A stretch of 22,745 nucleotides of DNA from CAIWXH01 sp964555675 (GCA_964555675.1 CAZKTU010000094.1:1-22745), one strand, 5' to 3'; shown: positions 1 to 8,266, counted from the stretch's first letter. The notes: a model not told the origin generated them from the letters alone. A program made the numbers and translations.

Positions 1-54
1 GAATGCGCGTTTCCAGCGGCCGAACAGCAGACAAGACAAAGATGTCGGAAACCT

Positions 55-1001
55 TCAAGACTTGATGTCTTTGAAGAGGTACGATGAGCTTCGTGCAGCG
101 TTCCGCTCCTGCTCCGCCACATTGCGCGCGACGATCGCCGCGGCAAGGCGCCCCGTCTGCGTGGCGCCGTTCATAAAGCCGTAGAACTCGTCGCTGAGAT
201 GCTCCCCGGCGAACACGAGCCGGTCAACAGCTACCTCCTGGCGCTCCGCAGGGTCGTCGGACTCGATGTAGAGGAACTCCCCGAAGCGCGTGTACTGGCC
301 CGGCCGGAAGGTGACGTAGGCACCCTTGCTGAAGCGCTCCTGGTACCAGCGCGTGCGCAGCACCGCCCCCGTCGCTGCGGCGGTAAGACCAGGCACGGAC
401 CGTTCGAGCCCGTACAGCAGTCGCTCCGCCTGGGCGCGCGCGCTCCCAGCGGCCGTGGCGCCAACCTGCGCACCGCCAACGAACAGCGTCAGCGCTCCAT
501 CGCTCCGCTCCGCCTGCCGCTGCGTGGCATCCCAGGTCACCGAGAGGCCGCCGTCGGCCCAGGCCTCCTGCGCGAAGCCGCCCTCCTGCCGCCAGGCCTT
601 CGACGAGACGCCGACGACCAGCTTCTCATTTCGCCCGGAGTCGAGCTCGACCTGCCGCAGCACCGCGAACGGCATCGCCAGGATCACATGGTCGGCCTGC
701 ACGTCGGGCCGGCCTCGAACGAAAGGGTATAGGACTGCCCGCGCTGCTCAACGCGCGTGAGCGCGTGCCGAAGCTTGATCTGCTTGCCCAGAGCCGCGCC
801 GAGGGCGTCGATCAGGCGACTGGTGCCGCCCACGACGGTGTTCAGCTCGTCGGAGCTGCCCAGCACCTCCACCGCCTCGCCGTCCGCTGTCGGCAGCAGG
901 AAGAGCAGGGTGGGCGCGGGCCTGCCGGTGGACGTGAGGTTGGCACGGCGGGCCTGCTGCAGCGCCCGCAGCAACGCGCGAAAAAGCGGTGTGTGAGCCA
1001 T
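55..1001 (-). pseudogene. Flavin monoamine oxidase, internally deleted and frameshifted
   Basis: Two overlapping reading frames (1001-684 and 702-55) together match a bacterial FAD-dependent amine oxidase. The 5' part starts at an ATG with a strong AGGAGG 5 nt upstream and a typical N-terminus (MAHTPLFRALLRALQQARRA). It then jumps directly to the mid-domain segment GEAVEVLGSSDELNTVVGG. The whole N-terminal dinucleotide-binding region (GxGxxG) is missing. A one-base frame change lies at about 690-700, where SFEAGP should run on into DVQADHVILAMPF. The 3' part carries the conserved C-terminal FAD contact region VFAGEHLSDEFYGFMNGA. Intact family members have about 450-500 residues; about 310 remain here. 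It lies 32 bp after the SBBP gene and is probably co-transcribed with it. An active enzyme is very unlikely. The single-base shift alone could be a sequencing error, but the deletion could not be explained that way. Confidence 0.8.
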
Positions 1002-1033
1002 AGATTCCTCCTGAAATCGGTAGTGTGTCGTTG

Positions 1034-3475
1034 CTACCTGCTGAGCAATGGCAGGTAGACGCGGTGTCCGTCGCCGCCATCGTCGGCGTCTTCGTCTGGG
1101 CCAGCTTCGGTGTCGTCGCCATCACCGATATCGCCCAGCACCCCAGACTCGCCAACGCCGAAAGCGTCGATGCTCTCGCCGCGCATACCCTTCGCCGCTC
1201 CGTCGAAGAAGGGGGAGTAGCCGCACACCAAGCCCGTGTCGCTGGTAAAGGGCTCACACTGCCATATCTCTGCGCTGTCGCCAATAACCTCACCGGCTGT
1301 TCGGAGCACCGTGTTGAGGCCAAGGGCGAAAGCACCGTCGGGTTGGAACCAGAGCGCCCCTAGCCCCTCGTCAGGGCCATCCAGGGAACTCCTTGCGCCC
1401 TCGAACAGCCGCTCCCAGCTTCCGCGTGTAGCCTCGCCCAGCCGATCGCCACTGAAGAGCAGCAGGTCGGCGTCCAATGCCATCACCTCGCCCCGCGCAC
1501 CCGGCACCCGCGCCGCGCCCCCTGTGCTGATCACCAGTCTGCCGTCAGCACGCATGCCGATTGCGTCGATGTCCTCGCTGTCGTCGTCGAGGCCCACATC
1601 CGAGCCGTCGAAGAAGAACTCAAAGCGACCCTGGGTGGTGGCTCCCAGACGCGAAGGGATGAAGCGCACAATGTCGGAATCGTCCACGGGGAAGGGAATT
1701 TCCGGCAGGGTTATCGGCGTGTCAAAGCTCATCAGCTGCGAGCCGTCTGGGCGCCACTCGAAGCCGTCGATATCGGTTGCCGCCAGACCGATGTCGGAGC
1801 CGTCGATCAGCACCGACCATGTGTTGTTGGCCGGGTCGTAGGCAAGCACATCTTCGTCGGCGAAGCCGATCCCATCCACCGTGCCGCCGCTGCTGGAGCT
1901 GAGGTAGAACACCTCACGCGGTGTGCCCCGGCTGTAGGACGCCAGAAAGATGTCGCCGACCCCAGCAGTTGGCTCGCTGTGAATACTGCTCCCGATGCCG
2001 AGGTTGCTGCGTTGCTGCACGATGCCGGTGATGTGCGCCCTGTTTGCGGCATCCACGATGATGGCATTGCCGCTTTGTTCGCCACCATCGGCTTCGAAGC
2101 CCGCCCCCTCAAGAAAGACCGGCTTGAAGCTCGGGTCGAAGGCCGCGACGAAAGCGCCAATGTTGGTGACCGAGCGGCGGTCGCGCTGGCGCAGCTCGCG
2201 CAGGTTCGCGCCCGTGCCGAACAGGGCCACATTCTGGTAGCGACCGGTCAGGAAGATCGTGCCGCTCGGCGCGACGGCGATCCCGCGGCCCTCGTCGAGG
2301 CCGGCGCCGCCCGCGCTCGCCGTCTGCACCACGCGCCCGTCGCGGTCGAGCCTGGCGAGCAAGATTTCGAAGCCTGCGCCCGCCAGCTCGTTCTCGCCGA
2401 CACGGGCCTCGTCGGTGAAAAAGCCCGTGACGTAGATTTCCCCCGCCTGGTTTAGCGCGATGCCCAGCCCGCGATCGCTCTTCGCCCCGCCAGCCGCTGT
2501 GACCCATCGGAGCTCGCCACTGGGGCCGTAGCGTGCCACGAAGAGGTCGTCAAGGCCGACGCTGGTGAGTTGCTGTGTTGCCCCCTGGCCGCCGAAGACT
2601 GCCGAGCCGCTAAAGCCACCCGTCACAGAGAGCTCGCCCGCACCATCCACCGCGACAGCGCGCGCCGCGTCGTTGCCGCTGCCGCCGGCCCGCTGCGCCC
2701 AGACCAGGCGGCCCGTTGCGCTGTAGCGTGCCACAACGATGTCGTTGCCGCCAAGGCTGGTGAGGGTGGCGCCGACGCTGCTGTCGGCCTGGGTGAACGT
2801 AGCCGTGCCCGAGAAGATGCCTGCCACGATCACGTCCGACCCCAGCGGGGCGACGGCGAAGCCAGCGTCGCCGGTGCTGCCGCCGAACCGCACAGCCCAC
2901 TGGATCGCGCCGTCGCGCGTGTAGCGGGCGAGAAACCCATCGCCCTGGCCCGCGCTCTTCAGTCCGACGCCGGGGCCAAAGTTCGCCACAGCCCCGAACT
3001 GGCCGGTCACGAACAGGCTGTTCTCGGTGCCGAGGGCAACGCTGCGGCCGATGTCGACAAGCTGTCCGCCGATCGGCTGCACCCAGGCCAGGTTGCCCGC
3101 AGCATCGACTCGTGCCACAAACGCGTCGTCAGCGCCGCGGCTCCTGATTCGGCTGGCGCCGAAGGCCGCGGTGTCCTGAAACGTCCCGGTCAGGTAGCGG
3201 TTCCCCGCGCCATCGACGGCCAGCCCGTGCCCAGCGTCGTTGCGGCCGCCGCCCGTAAGTAGCACCTGGTCGAGCTGCTCGGCTACCGCTGGAGTTGGCC
3301 TCATCAGGGCCGCGATCAGCGCAACCAGGAGGCCCAGGAGGACGAGCGTGCGGTCCGCACCGGGCCGCCGTGATGTCGAATCGACCGCAAGGACGACGAT
3401 CCGCTGGCGCTCGGCCTCGTATGCTATCTCGCGCTGGCGAGCGTGCGCCAGCGCTTCCAACTCATTGCTACTCAT
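1034..3475 (-). CDS. Exported SBBP-type beta-propeller protein with YLPLL C-terminus
   Basis: An 813-aa protein. I chose the ATG at 3475 because GGGAGGTG lies 5 nt upstream; the open frame continues further upstream but has no better start. The N-terminus has a charged cytoplasmic stretch, a hydrophobic segment at residues 43-58 and a possible signal peptidase site after AVA (65), so it is exported or anchored. Residues about 66-510 hold seven degenerate repeats of the SBBP kind (…DxGxxIAVDxxGxxYVTGxF…FVARYxxxGxLxW), consistent with one seven-bladed propeller. Residues about 530-760 hold a second repeat family (FDGSDVGLDDDSEDIDAIGMRADGRL, given here in part: FDGSDVGL, DGRL, DLLLFS, RLGEATRGSWE), present about three times. 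An acidic Asp/Gly linker follows, and the chain ends HRVYLPLLSR. No catalytic residues are recognised; an adhesive or surface role is inferred. A SARP-like box (3530-3572) lies upstream. Confidence 0.85.
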   Translation of the reverse strand: MSSNELEALAHARQREIAYEAERQRIVVLAVDSTSRRPGADRTLVLLGLLVALIAALMRPTPAVAEQLDQVLLTGGGRNDAGHGLAVDGAGNRYLTGTFQDTAAFGASRIRSRGADDAFVARVDAAGNLAWVQPIGGQLVDIGRSVALGTENSLFVTGQFGAVANFGPGVGLKSAGQGDGFLARYTRDGAIQWAVRFGGSTGDAGFAVAPLGSDVIVAGIFSGTATFTQADSSVGATLTSLGGNDIVVARYSATGRLVWAQRAGGSGNDAARAVAVDGAGELSVTGGFSGSAVFGGQGATQQLTSVGLDDLFVARYGPSGELRWVTAAGGAKSDRGLGIALNQAGEIYVTGFFTDEARVGENELAGAGFEILLARLDRDGRVVQTASAGGAGLDEGRGIAVAPSGTIFLTGRYQNVALFGTGANLRELRQRDRRSVTNIGAFVAAFDPSFKPVFLEGAGFEADGGEQSGNAIIVDAANRAHITGIVQQRSNLGIGSSIHSEPTAGVGDIFLASYSRGTPREVFYLSSSSGGTVDGIGFADEDVLAYDPANNTWSVLIDGSDIGLAATDIDGFEWRPDGSQLMSFDTPITLPEIPFPVDDSDIVRFIPSRLGATTQGRFEFFFDGSDVGLDDDSEDIDAIGMRADGRLVISTGGAARVPGARGEVMALDADLLLFSGDRLGEATRGSWERLFEGARSSLDGPDEGLGALWFQPDGAFALGLNTVLRTAGEVIGDSAEIWQCEPFTSDTGLVCGYSPFFDGAAKGMRGESIDAFGVGESGVLGDIGDGDDTEAGPDEDADDGGDGHRVYLPLLSR

Positions 3476-3529
3476 CAACACACCTCCCATGTACTGTCTG
3501 CCGTCATACGCAATGGCGCGCTTGAAAAC

Positions 3530-3572
3530 ACCCTGTCCCGTGAGCATTCGTCGCTCATTCGCCGCTCGTTCG
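3530..3572 (-). promoter_or_regulatory. SARP-like box A and -10 element, upstream of the SBBP gene
   Basis: On the minus strand three heptamers follow one another at exactly 11-bp steps: CGAACGA (3572-3566), CGAATGA (3561-3555) and CGAATGC (3550-3544). After 8 bp comes CAGGGT (3535-3530), a possible -10 element. The SBBP start codon is about 55 nt further on. The middle heptamer contains the stop codon of the upstream MFS gene. This repeat spacing and the 8-bp gap to the -10 are the known layout of SARP-activated promoters; that this is such a site is inference. Confidence 0.65.
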
Positions 3573-4775
3573 TCGCTGGGAAAAGGCGTCACCGGCAGTA
3601 CGTCCACGAAGCTGATGCGGGCGACTTGCCGTAAGGGGCAGGCAGGCGCTCAGCGCAATGAGTGCGGCGAGCAGGCACAGCACCGGCGCGGCAACATGGC
3701 CAAGCAGCACGCCCCCACCCGCGAACGCAGCGACGGCCGCAATCCAGCCGACCGCACTCAGCCGCCCGAGGGCCCGGGGAAGCAGCGTCGGCGATACCAG
3801 ATCGCCGGCCAGGGCCGCGGTCACGGAACCGCTGGCGGCAAATCCGAGGGACAGCAGCGCCGCGGCCAGCGCGAACTGCCAGAGCTGATCGGCAAACGCC
3901 AACATACTCAAGGCACCTGCGGTCAGCAGCGAGGTGGTAAGCAGCACGGGCCACCGCCCCAAGCGGTCCGAGAGATCGCCGATCAGCAACACAAACGGCG
4001 CGGTCACCAGCCCGCCAACGGCTGCTGTGGCAGCGATCGCCTGCGGGCCGAAGCTACACGCGAGCATCAACACCGGGGTGGTCAGCCGTCCGACGAACAG
4101 CGCGGTCGAGGCGAGCAGCGCGCTAAGGAGCAAGCCGCGCTCGGCCGAGGTCCGCTCCGTTCCAGTACGGTCGCTCCGCGGCGCGGCGAGGGGCGCCGGC
4201 GGCGGCGCGGCCTCACGTGATCTGCCTGTTGCCAGCACCAGCGCCGCACCAAGCACCAGCAGGCTACCAGCATCGAAGGCCCACCCGTAGCCGCCCCTTG
4301 AGACAAAGGCGCCGAGCAGCGACGCGCCGATCACGGCGCCGAGCGGAGGCGCGAGGGCTAGGAGACCCAACGCGCGCCCGCGGTGCCCTGGGTCGCCGGC
4401 AAGGCTGGCCATCACCTGTACGAGCGTGCTTGCCACGCCGGCGCCTAGCCAGGCGACCGGGAGCAGGGTCCCAAGCTGCCAGATCGCTGTCACCCGGCCC
4501 ATCAGCGCGTAGGCAGCAGCCTGGAGTAACGCAGCCGCAACAAAGCCTCGCCCATACCCGCCTGCGACGCGGGCGATCCATGTGGCGAGCAGGCTGCCCG
4601 CCGCTAAGCCAGCAAAGCCCGCGGCGAGAATCACACCCGTGCCCTCCATTGTCGCGCCTCGGTCCAGGGCATACAGCGGGAGCAGCGGGAATAGGCCGTT
4701 GCCGGTGGTCCAGTTCAAGAGGCTGGCACATAAAAGAACACGTATGCCACGGGTCATCACAGGTTGCTTTGTCAT
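3555..4775 (-). CDS. MFS transporter
   Basis: A 406-aa integral membrane protein with about twelve hydrophobic segments in two halves, separated by a charged, proline-rich loop at residues about 184-213. The loop between the second-half helices carries GDLSDRLGR (266-274), the MFS motif A equivalent. The family moves small molecules by proton-coupled antiport or uniport, and drug or metabolite efflux is the commonest role for this size. The substrate cannot be read from the sequence. The ATG at 4775 has AAGGAG about 8 nt upstream. The gene starts 34 bp after the PIG-L deacetylase stop on the same strand, so the two probably form an operon driven from box B. Its last codons and stop (Gly-Glu-stop) are formed by box A of the next gene. 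Confidence 0.88.
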   Translation of the reverse strand: MTKQPVMTRGIRVLLCASLLNWTTGNGLFPLLPLYALDRGATMEGTGVILAAGFAGLAAGSLLATWIARVAGGYGRGFVAAALLQAAAYALMGRVTAIWQLGTLLPVAWLGAGVASTLVQVMASLAGDPGHRGRALGLLALAPPLGAVIGASLLGAFVSRGGYGWAFDAGSLLVLGAALVLATGRSREAAPPPAPLAAPRSDRTGTERTSAERGLLLSALLASTALFVGRLTTPVLMLACSFGPQAIAATAAVGGLVTAPFVLLIGDLSDRLGRWPVLLTTSLLTAGALSMLAFADQLWQFALAAALLSLGFAASGSVTAALAGDLVSPTLLPRALGRLSAVGWIAAVAAFAGGGVLLGHVAAPVLCLLAALIALSACLPLTASRPHQLRGRTAGDAFSQRRTSGE

Positions 4776-4809
4776 CGTCCGGCTCCTTTTTCACCGTTGG
4801 CGTCAGGGC

Positions 4810-5631
4810 TCAAGCGTCCAGGTACGACGTCTCAAGCCCGGCGAAGAGGTCAGACTCGCGCTGCTGCTCCGCGTTAACGAGGCTGTAGGCGCGATACAGC
4901 GTTGTCGCTCCCCAAAGAGCCGCGTAGGTGGCGTGTGGCAGTTCGGCCAGGGTGGTGAGCATAGGAAGCTGCGAGCGGTGGCACGCGATCGCCCGCCACA
5001 CCTGTTGCGCGTAGGGCGTCGCATCGATATGGGCGCTGACCGACCACTCCGGCCAGCCCGGCACGTAGCGCGTGACTCCGTCGATGGTCATCGCTGAGTC
5101 GCCAAAGACCTGATCGTACCGGTCAAGTTGCGCGCGGGTTGGCGCCAGGTAGTAGAGCTTGGCGACCCGGTGTGCCACGCTTTCGCCGGCTCCGGGATCG
5201 GCCGAGTCGGCGGCGCGCACGAGCGCTGCGGTTGCCAGCTGGCTGATCGCGATATGGTCGGGATGCCCGGTCGCCCCATCCGGCCCAAAGGTCACGACAA
5301 CCTGTGGGCGGATCCGGCGGATGACCCGCGCGATCCTGGCGATGGCTGGGTCGGCGGGCGTTGTCGCGAGCCCGCCGTCGGGCTCGCGCAGCAGATGAAC
5401 CTCGCGTACACCTAGAATCTCCGCCGCCGCCTGCAGCTCGGCCTCACGCAGCTGGGCAAGCTGCAGGCGACCCGGATGGGCGTGTGGGTCGCCCGGCCAC
5501 CCCTGCTCACCGCTGGTGGCGGTGAGCAGGTATGTCTCGACACCATCGGCGGCAGAACGCGCCAGCAGGCCACCCATCCCCAACGATTCATCGTCAGGGT
5601 GAGCGAGCACGCACAGAAGTCGGTGTGTCAC
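4810..5631 (-). CDS. PIG-L/LmbE family deacetylase 1
   Basis: A 273-aa protein of the PIG-L (LmbE-like) zinc-dependent N-deacetylase family, which removes acetyl groups from GlcNAc-containing substrates such as mycothiol precursors, GlcNAc-PI or antibiotic pseudo-disaccharides. The metal- and catalysis-associated motif AHPDDE is at residues 10-15 and the second motif HPDH is at 123-126. Length is normal for the family and no signal peptide is seen, so it acts in the cytoplasm. Translation starts at a GTG (5629-5631) preceded by a G-rich Shine-Dalgarno stretch. It is the first gene of a probable operon with the MFS transporter. It is divergent from a paralogue at 5933, sharing about 300 bp of control region with a SARP-like box on each strand. 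The substrate is unknown; pairing with an exporter suggests a secreted or detoxified aminosugar compound (inference). Confidence 0.9.
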   Translation of the reverse strand: MTHRLLCVLAHPDDESLGMGGLLARSAADGVETYLLTATSGEQGWPGDPHAHPGRLQLAQLREAELQAAAEILGVREVHLLREPDGGLATTPADPAIARIARVIRRIRPQVVVTFGPDGATGHPDHIAISQLATAALVRAADSADPGAGESVAHRVAKLYYLAPTRAQLDRYDQVFGDSAMTIDGVTRYVPGWPEWSVSAHIDATPYAQQVWRAIACHRSQLPMLTTLAELPHATYAALWGATTLYRAYSLVNAEQQRESDLFAGLETSYLDA

Positions 5632-5689
5632 TTTTCCCCCCTTGTTGTTGCGAACCTACCCGCTCGCATGCCGCTATTCGACACGAGCA

Positions 5690-5732
5690 ACTCTACGTTT
5701 CGATCATTCCTGTGCCGATCGCCGAGCATTCG
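5690..5732 (-). promoter_or_regulatory. SARP-like box B and -10 element, upstream of LmbE1-MFS
   Basis: Minus-strand heptamers at 11-bp steps: CGAATGC (5732-5726), a weaker CGATCGG (5721-5715) and GGAATGA (5710-5704). Exactly 8 bp later comes TAGAGT (5695-5690), a -10 candidate, about 60 nt before the GTG start of the deacetylase. Same architecture as the boxes at 3530-3572, 5846-5877, 6754-6796 and 11875-11906. Confidence 0.6.
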
Positions 5733-5845
5733 CAGCGCTGGAGGCGGCTCCCCTCTTGGCGAACGAGCGAACTGCTGGCTTGAGCGCACAACCATACCTG
5801 CGAGGAGCGCGTCGAGCCGGACGGCTTCCTACACAAATGTCTGGT

Positions 5846-5877
5846 CGAACGAGTGAGGAATGACGCCGCGCTAGGGT
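5846..5877 (+). promoter_or_regulatory. SARP-like box C and -10 element, upstream of LmbE2
   Basis: CGAACGA (5846-5852) and GGAATGA (5857-5863) are direct repeats 11 bp apart. The 8-bp spacer 5864-5871 is followed by TAGGGT (5872-5877). The ATG at 5933 is 56 nt downstream. This is the cleanest two-repeat copy and fits the consensus CGAAYGA-N4-GGAATGM-N8-TAGNNT. The rest of 5632-5932 between the divergent deacetylase genes holds box B and no other gene that I can support. Confidence 0.65.
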
Positions 5878-5932
5878 GGCGATCTACAAACAACTGATGC
5901 GCTCCGGTCCAGGAGCGCTCAAGGAGGAGCAT

Positions 5933-6760
5933 ATGCAATCCAGCCTTCGCCTGCTCTGCATCCTCGCCCATCCCGACGACGAGGTGCTGGCGACGGGCGG
6001 TATTCTGGCCCGCTACGCCGCCGAGGGCGTCGAAACATCGCTGTTGATGGCAACCTACGGCGAGCGCGCCTGGCACGGCGATGCCGATGCGTACCCGGGC
6101 CCGCAAGCCTTTGCCCACAGACGCAAGGACGAGCTCCGCGCTGCTGCCCGCGTCCTTGGGCTGCGCCGGGTGCGCTTCCTCAGCCAGCCGCACGGCGAGG
6201 TCGGCCAAGCTGACGCCACCGAGCTTGTCGACACCATCGCGCGCGCCCTTCGCTTCCTGCGCCCCCACGTGGTCATCACCCACGGGCCACAGGGCCGTGC
6301 GAGCCATTCCGATCACGCCCTGCTCGGCCATTACACTGCCGCCGCCGTGCTCCGGGCCGCCGACTGCAACGAGCGCATCAGCGGCAACTGGGCACCATAT
6401 CGCGTGCCCAAGCTGTACTACCTCGCCGCATCACCCAAGCAATCAGCGCGATGTACTGCGCTCAGCAGCGACTCGGCCACGGCTGCGGATGACTCGGTTC
6501 ACGGCGCAAGCACCAGCGAGCCGTCGGCGATCACCACCCGCATCGACACCTTGGCCTACGCGCGGCAGGTCCAGCACGCCCTCAGCTGCCACGAATCGCA
6601 GCTGCCGCGCTACGCCGGACTCGCAACGCTGCCCGAGGCCCAGCAGCGCGAGCTCTGGGGAGTGAACGAATTGTTCTGCGCCTCCAGCCCGGTGATCGCC
6701 AGTGGCGAGGTGGAGGACGATCTGTTCGCCGGGCTACGCGAACGATCAACCGGCGAATGA
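5933..6760 (+). CDS. PIG-L/LmbE family deacetylase 2
   Basis: A 275-aa paralogue of the divergent deacetylase at 4810-5631 and a predicted zinc-dependent N-deacetylase. The motif AHPDDE is at residues 12-17; the second metal-binding motif reads HSDH (125-128) instead of the HPDH of its neighbour, and both histidines and the aspartate are kept. A Ser/Thr/Ala-rich stretch at residues about 170-200 sits where the paralogue has a different short loop, so the two may differ in substrate. The ATG at 5933 is chosen because AAGGAGG ends about 6 nt upstream; an in-frame upstream start lacks this. The gene ends Gly-Glu-stop, and its stop codon lies inside the first repeat of box D for the next gene. 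The two PIG-L proteins could act in one pathway or be redundant; this cannot be decided here. Confidence 0.9.
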   Translation: MQSSLRLLCILAHPDDEVLATGGILARYAAEGVETSLLMATYGERAWHGDADAYPGPQAFAHRRKDELRAAARVLGLRRVRFLSQPHGEVGQADATELVDTIARALRFLRPHVVITHGPQGRASHSDHALLGHYTAAAVLRAADCNERISGNWAPYRVPKLYYLAASPKQSARCTALSSDSATAADDSVHGASTSEPSAITTRIDTLAYARQVQHALSCHESQLPRYAGLATLPEAQQRELWGVNELFCASSPVIASGEVEDDLFAGLRERSTGE

Positions 6761-6796
6761 TCGGCGAATTGTTGGGGAACACGGTAGCACTATGCT
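6754..6796 (+). promoter_or_regulatory. SARP-like box D and -10 element, upstream of the FAD oxidase
   Basis: Three direct repeats at 11-bp steps: CGAATGA (6754-6760), CGAATTG (6765-6771) and GGAACAC (6776-6782). Eight bases later comes TATGCT (6791-6796). The oxidase ATG is 45 nt further downstream. An additional CGAACGA at 6739-6745 is out of phase with the 11-bp ladder (15 bp from the first repeat). The first repeat contains the TGA of LmbE2. Confidence 0.65.
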
Positions 6797-6841
6797 GCCA
6801 GTGCGATCGCGCACTTGCGCATACACAACAAGGAGAACTCG

Positions 6842-8266
6842 ATGCTCGACACACATTCGACTGCACTGCACGACGCGGACATTCGTTCGTTCGGCAGGGC
6901 CCTGCGCGGGGAGCTGATTCGGCCAGGCGATGCGGACTACGACACAGCCCGCCTGGTCTGGAACGGCATGATCAACCGCTACCCCGCACTGATCGCGCGC
7001 TGCGCGGACACCGCCGACGTGGTGGCCAGCGTGAATTTCGCCCGCGACCACGGGCTGCCCCTGGCCGTGCGCGGCGGCGGCCACAACGCCGCGGGGAACG
7101 CCACCGTCGACGGCGGCCTCGTCATTGACCTGTCCGCGATGCGCGCCGTCGCCGTCGACGCGGAGGCCCGCATCGCCCGCGCGCAGGGCGGTACCACCTG
7201 GGCCGACCTCGATGGCGCAACGCAGGCGTACGGTCTGGCCACGCCCGGCGGCGCGGTCTCCACCACCGGCGTCGCCGGCCTCACCCTCGGCGGCGGCATC
7301 GGCCACCTGCGCCGCAAGTACGGCCTGAGCTGCGACAACCTCGTCGGCGCCGAAGTCGTGCTGGCCTCAGGCGAGGTCGTGCGGACCAGTGTGAACGAGC
7401 GGCCCGAGCTGCTCTGGGGTCTGCGCGGCGGCGGCGGCAACTTTGGCGTCGTCACCAGCTTCGAGTTCGCGCTGCACCCAGTCGGCCCGGAGATCCTGAT
7501 GCTGATGGTGATGTACCCGGTTGAGCAACTGGCGAGGGTGATGCCGGCCTGGCACGACTTCATGGCCACCGCACCTGACGAGCTCAGCTGCAACGGCTTT
7601 CTCACCAGTGTCCCGCCGGTGGCCATCTTCCCCGCCGAGCTGCACGGGCGCGAGGTGTTCGGCCTGTCCGGCATCTGGTGCGGCGATATGGCCGAAGGTC
7701 TGGAGGTGGTCGCAGCACTCCGGCGGCTGGCCGAGCCGCTGCTCGATGCCACTGGCCCGGCGCCGTACGCCGCCGCCCAAGCTGCCGTAGACGCCCTGTA
7801 CCCGGCCCATGTGCTCCAGCACTACTGGCGGTCGCTCTACCTCCGCGAGCTGAGCGACGGGGCGGTGGCGACGATCGCCGAGTGGATGGCGCGGCGCCCA
7901 TCGCCGATGACAATGGTAGACCTGTGGGCGATGGGCGGGGCGGCCAGTCGTGTTCCGGCCGACGCCACCGCGTTCGGCAGCCGCGCGGCGCCGTTCTGGC
8001 TGGTGTTCAACACCACCTGGATCGACCCGGCCGAGGCCGAGGCCAACATCGCCTGGACCCGCGGCTTCTCCGAGGCGATGCAGCCGTTCTCTAACGGCGC
8101 GGTCTACCTGAACTTCCCCGGGCTTGGCGAGGAGGGCGAGCAGATGGTGCGGGCCAGCCTCGGCGGCAACTACGAGCGACTGGCGCAGCTCAAGGCAGCC
8201 TACGACCCCACCAACCTCTTCAGGATGAACCAGAACATCAAGCCACGTCTGACGCACGAGGGGTGA
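6842..8266 (+). CDS. FAD-linked oxidase with BBE domain
   Basis: A 474-aa member of the berberine-bridge-enzyme/glucooligosaccharide-oxidase-like group of the VAO/PCMH flavoprotein fold. An FAD_binding_4 domain covers residues about 45-180, with RGGGHN (78-82) carrying the histidine (H81) expected to bind FAD covalently, and GGGIGHLRRKYGL (150-162). The region just before that GGG reads STTGVAGLT, without the cysteine of bicovalent enzymes, so a single covalent bond is predicted. The C-terminal BBE motif YERLAQLKAAYDPTNLFRMN is present. No signal peptide is seen. Such enzymes use O2 to oxidise sugars, alcohols or complex metabolites; the substrate is unknown. The ATG at 6842 has AAGGAG 6 nt upstream. 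A SARP-like promoter (box D) lies directly before it, linking it in regulation to the two deacetylase genes. Confidence 0.9.
   Translation: MLDTHSTALHDADIRSFGRALRGELIRPGDADYDTARLVWNGMINRYPALIARCADTADVVASVNFARDHGLPLAVRGGGHNAAGNATVDGGLVIDLSAMRAVAVDAEARIARAQGGTTWADLDGATQAYGLATPGGAVSTTGVAGLTLGGGIGHLRRKYGLSCDNLVGAEVVLASGEVVRTSVNERPELLWGLRGGGGNFGVVTSFEFALHPVGPEILMLMVMYPVEQLARVMPAWHDFMATAPDELSCNGFLTSVPPVAIFPAELHGREVFGLSGIWCGDMAEGLEVVAALRRLAEPLLDATGPAPYAAAQAAVDALYPAHVLQHYWRSLYLRELSDGAVATIAEWMARRPSPMTMVDLWAMGGAASRVPADATAFGSRAAPFWLVFNTTWIDPAEAEANIAWTRGFSEAMQPFSNGAVYLNFPGLGEEGEQMVRASLGGNYERLAQLKAAYDPTNLFRMNQNIKPRLTHEG

Noticed and set aside
2109..2507. Long arginine-rich frames opposite and within the SBBP gene, and similar frames throughout the window
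   Set aside because: These are shadow frames caused by high GC; they lack ribosome-binding sites and family motifs and overlap well-supported genes.
3476..3607. Upstream extension of the SBBP protein by 44 codons
   Set aside because: The ATG at 3475 has an excellent ribosome-binding site, and the extension would run through the promoter-like box A.
5760..5777. Additional CGAACGA between the divergent PIG-L genes
   Set aside because: No second heptamer at 11 bp and no -10 at the required distance; treated as a chance or decayed half-site.
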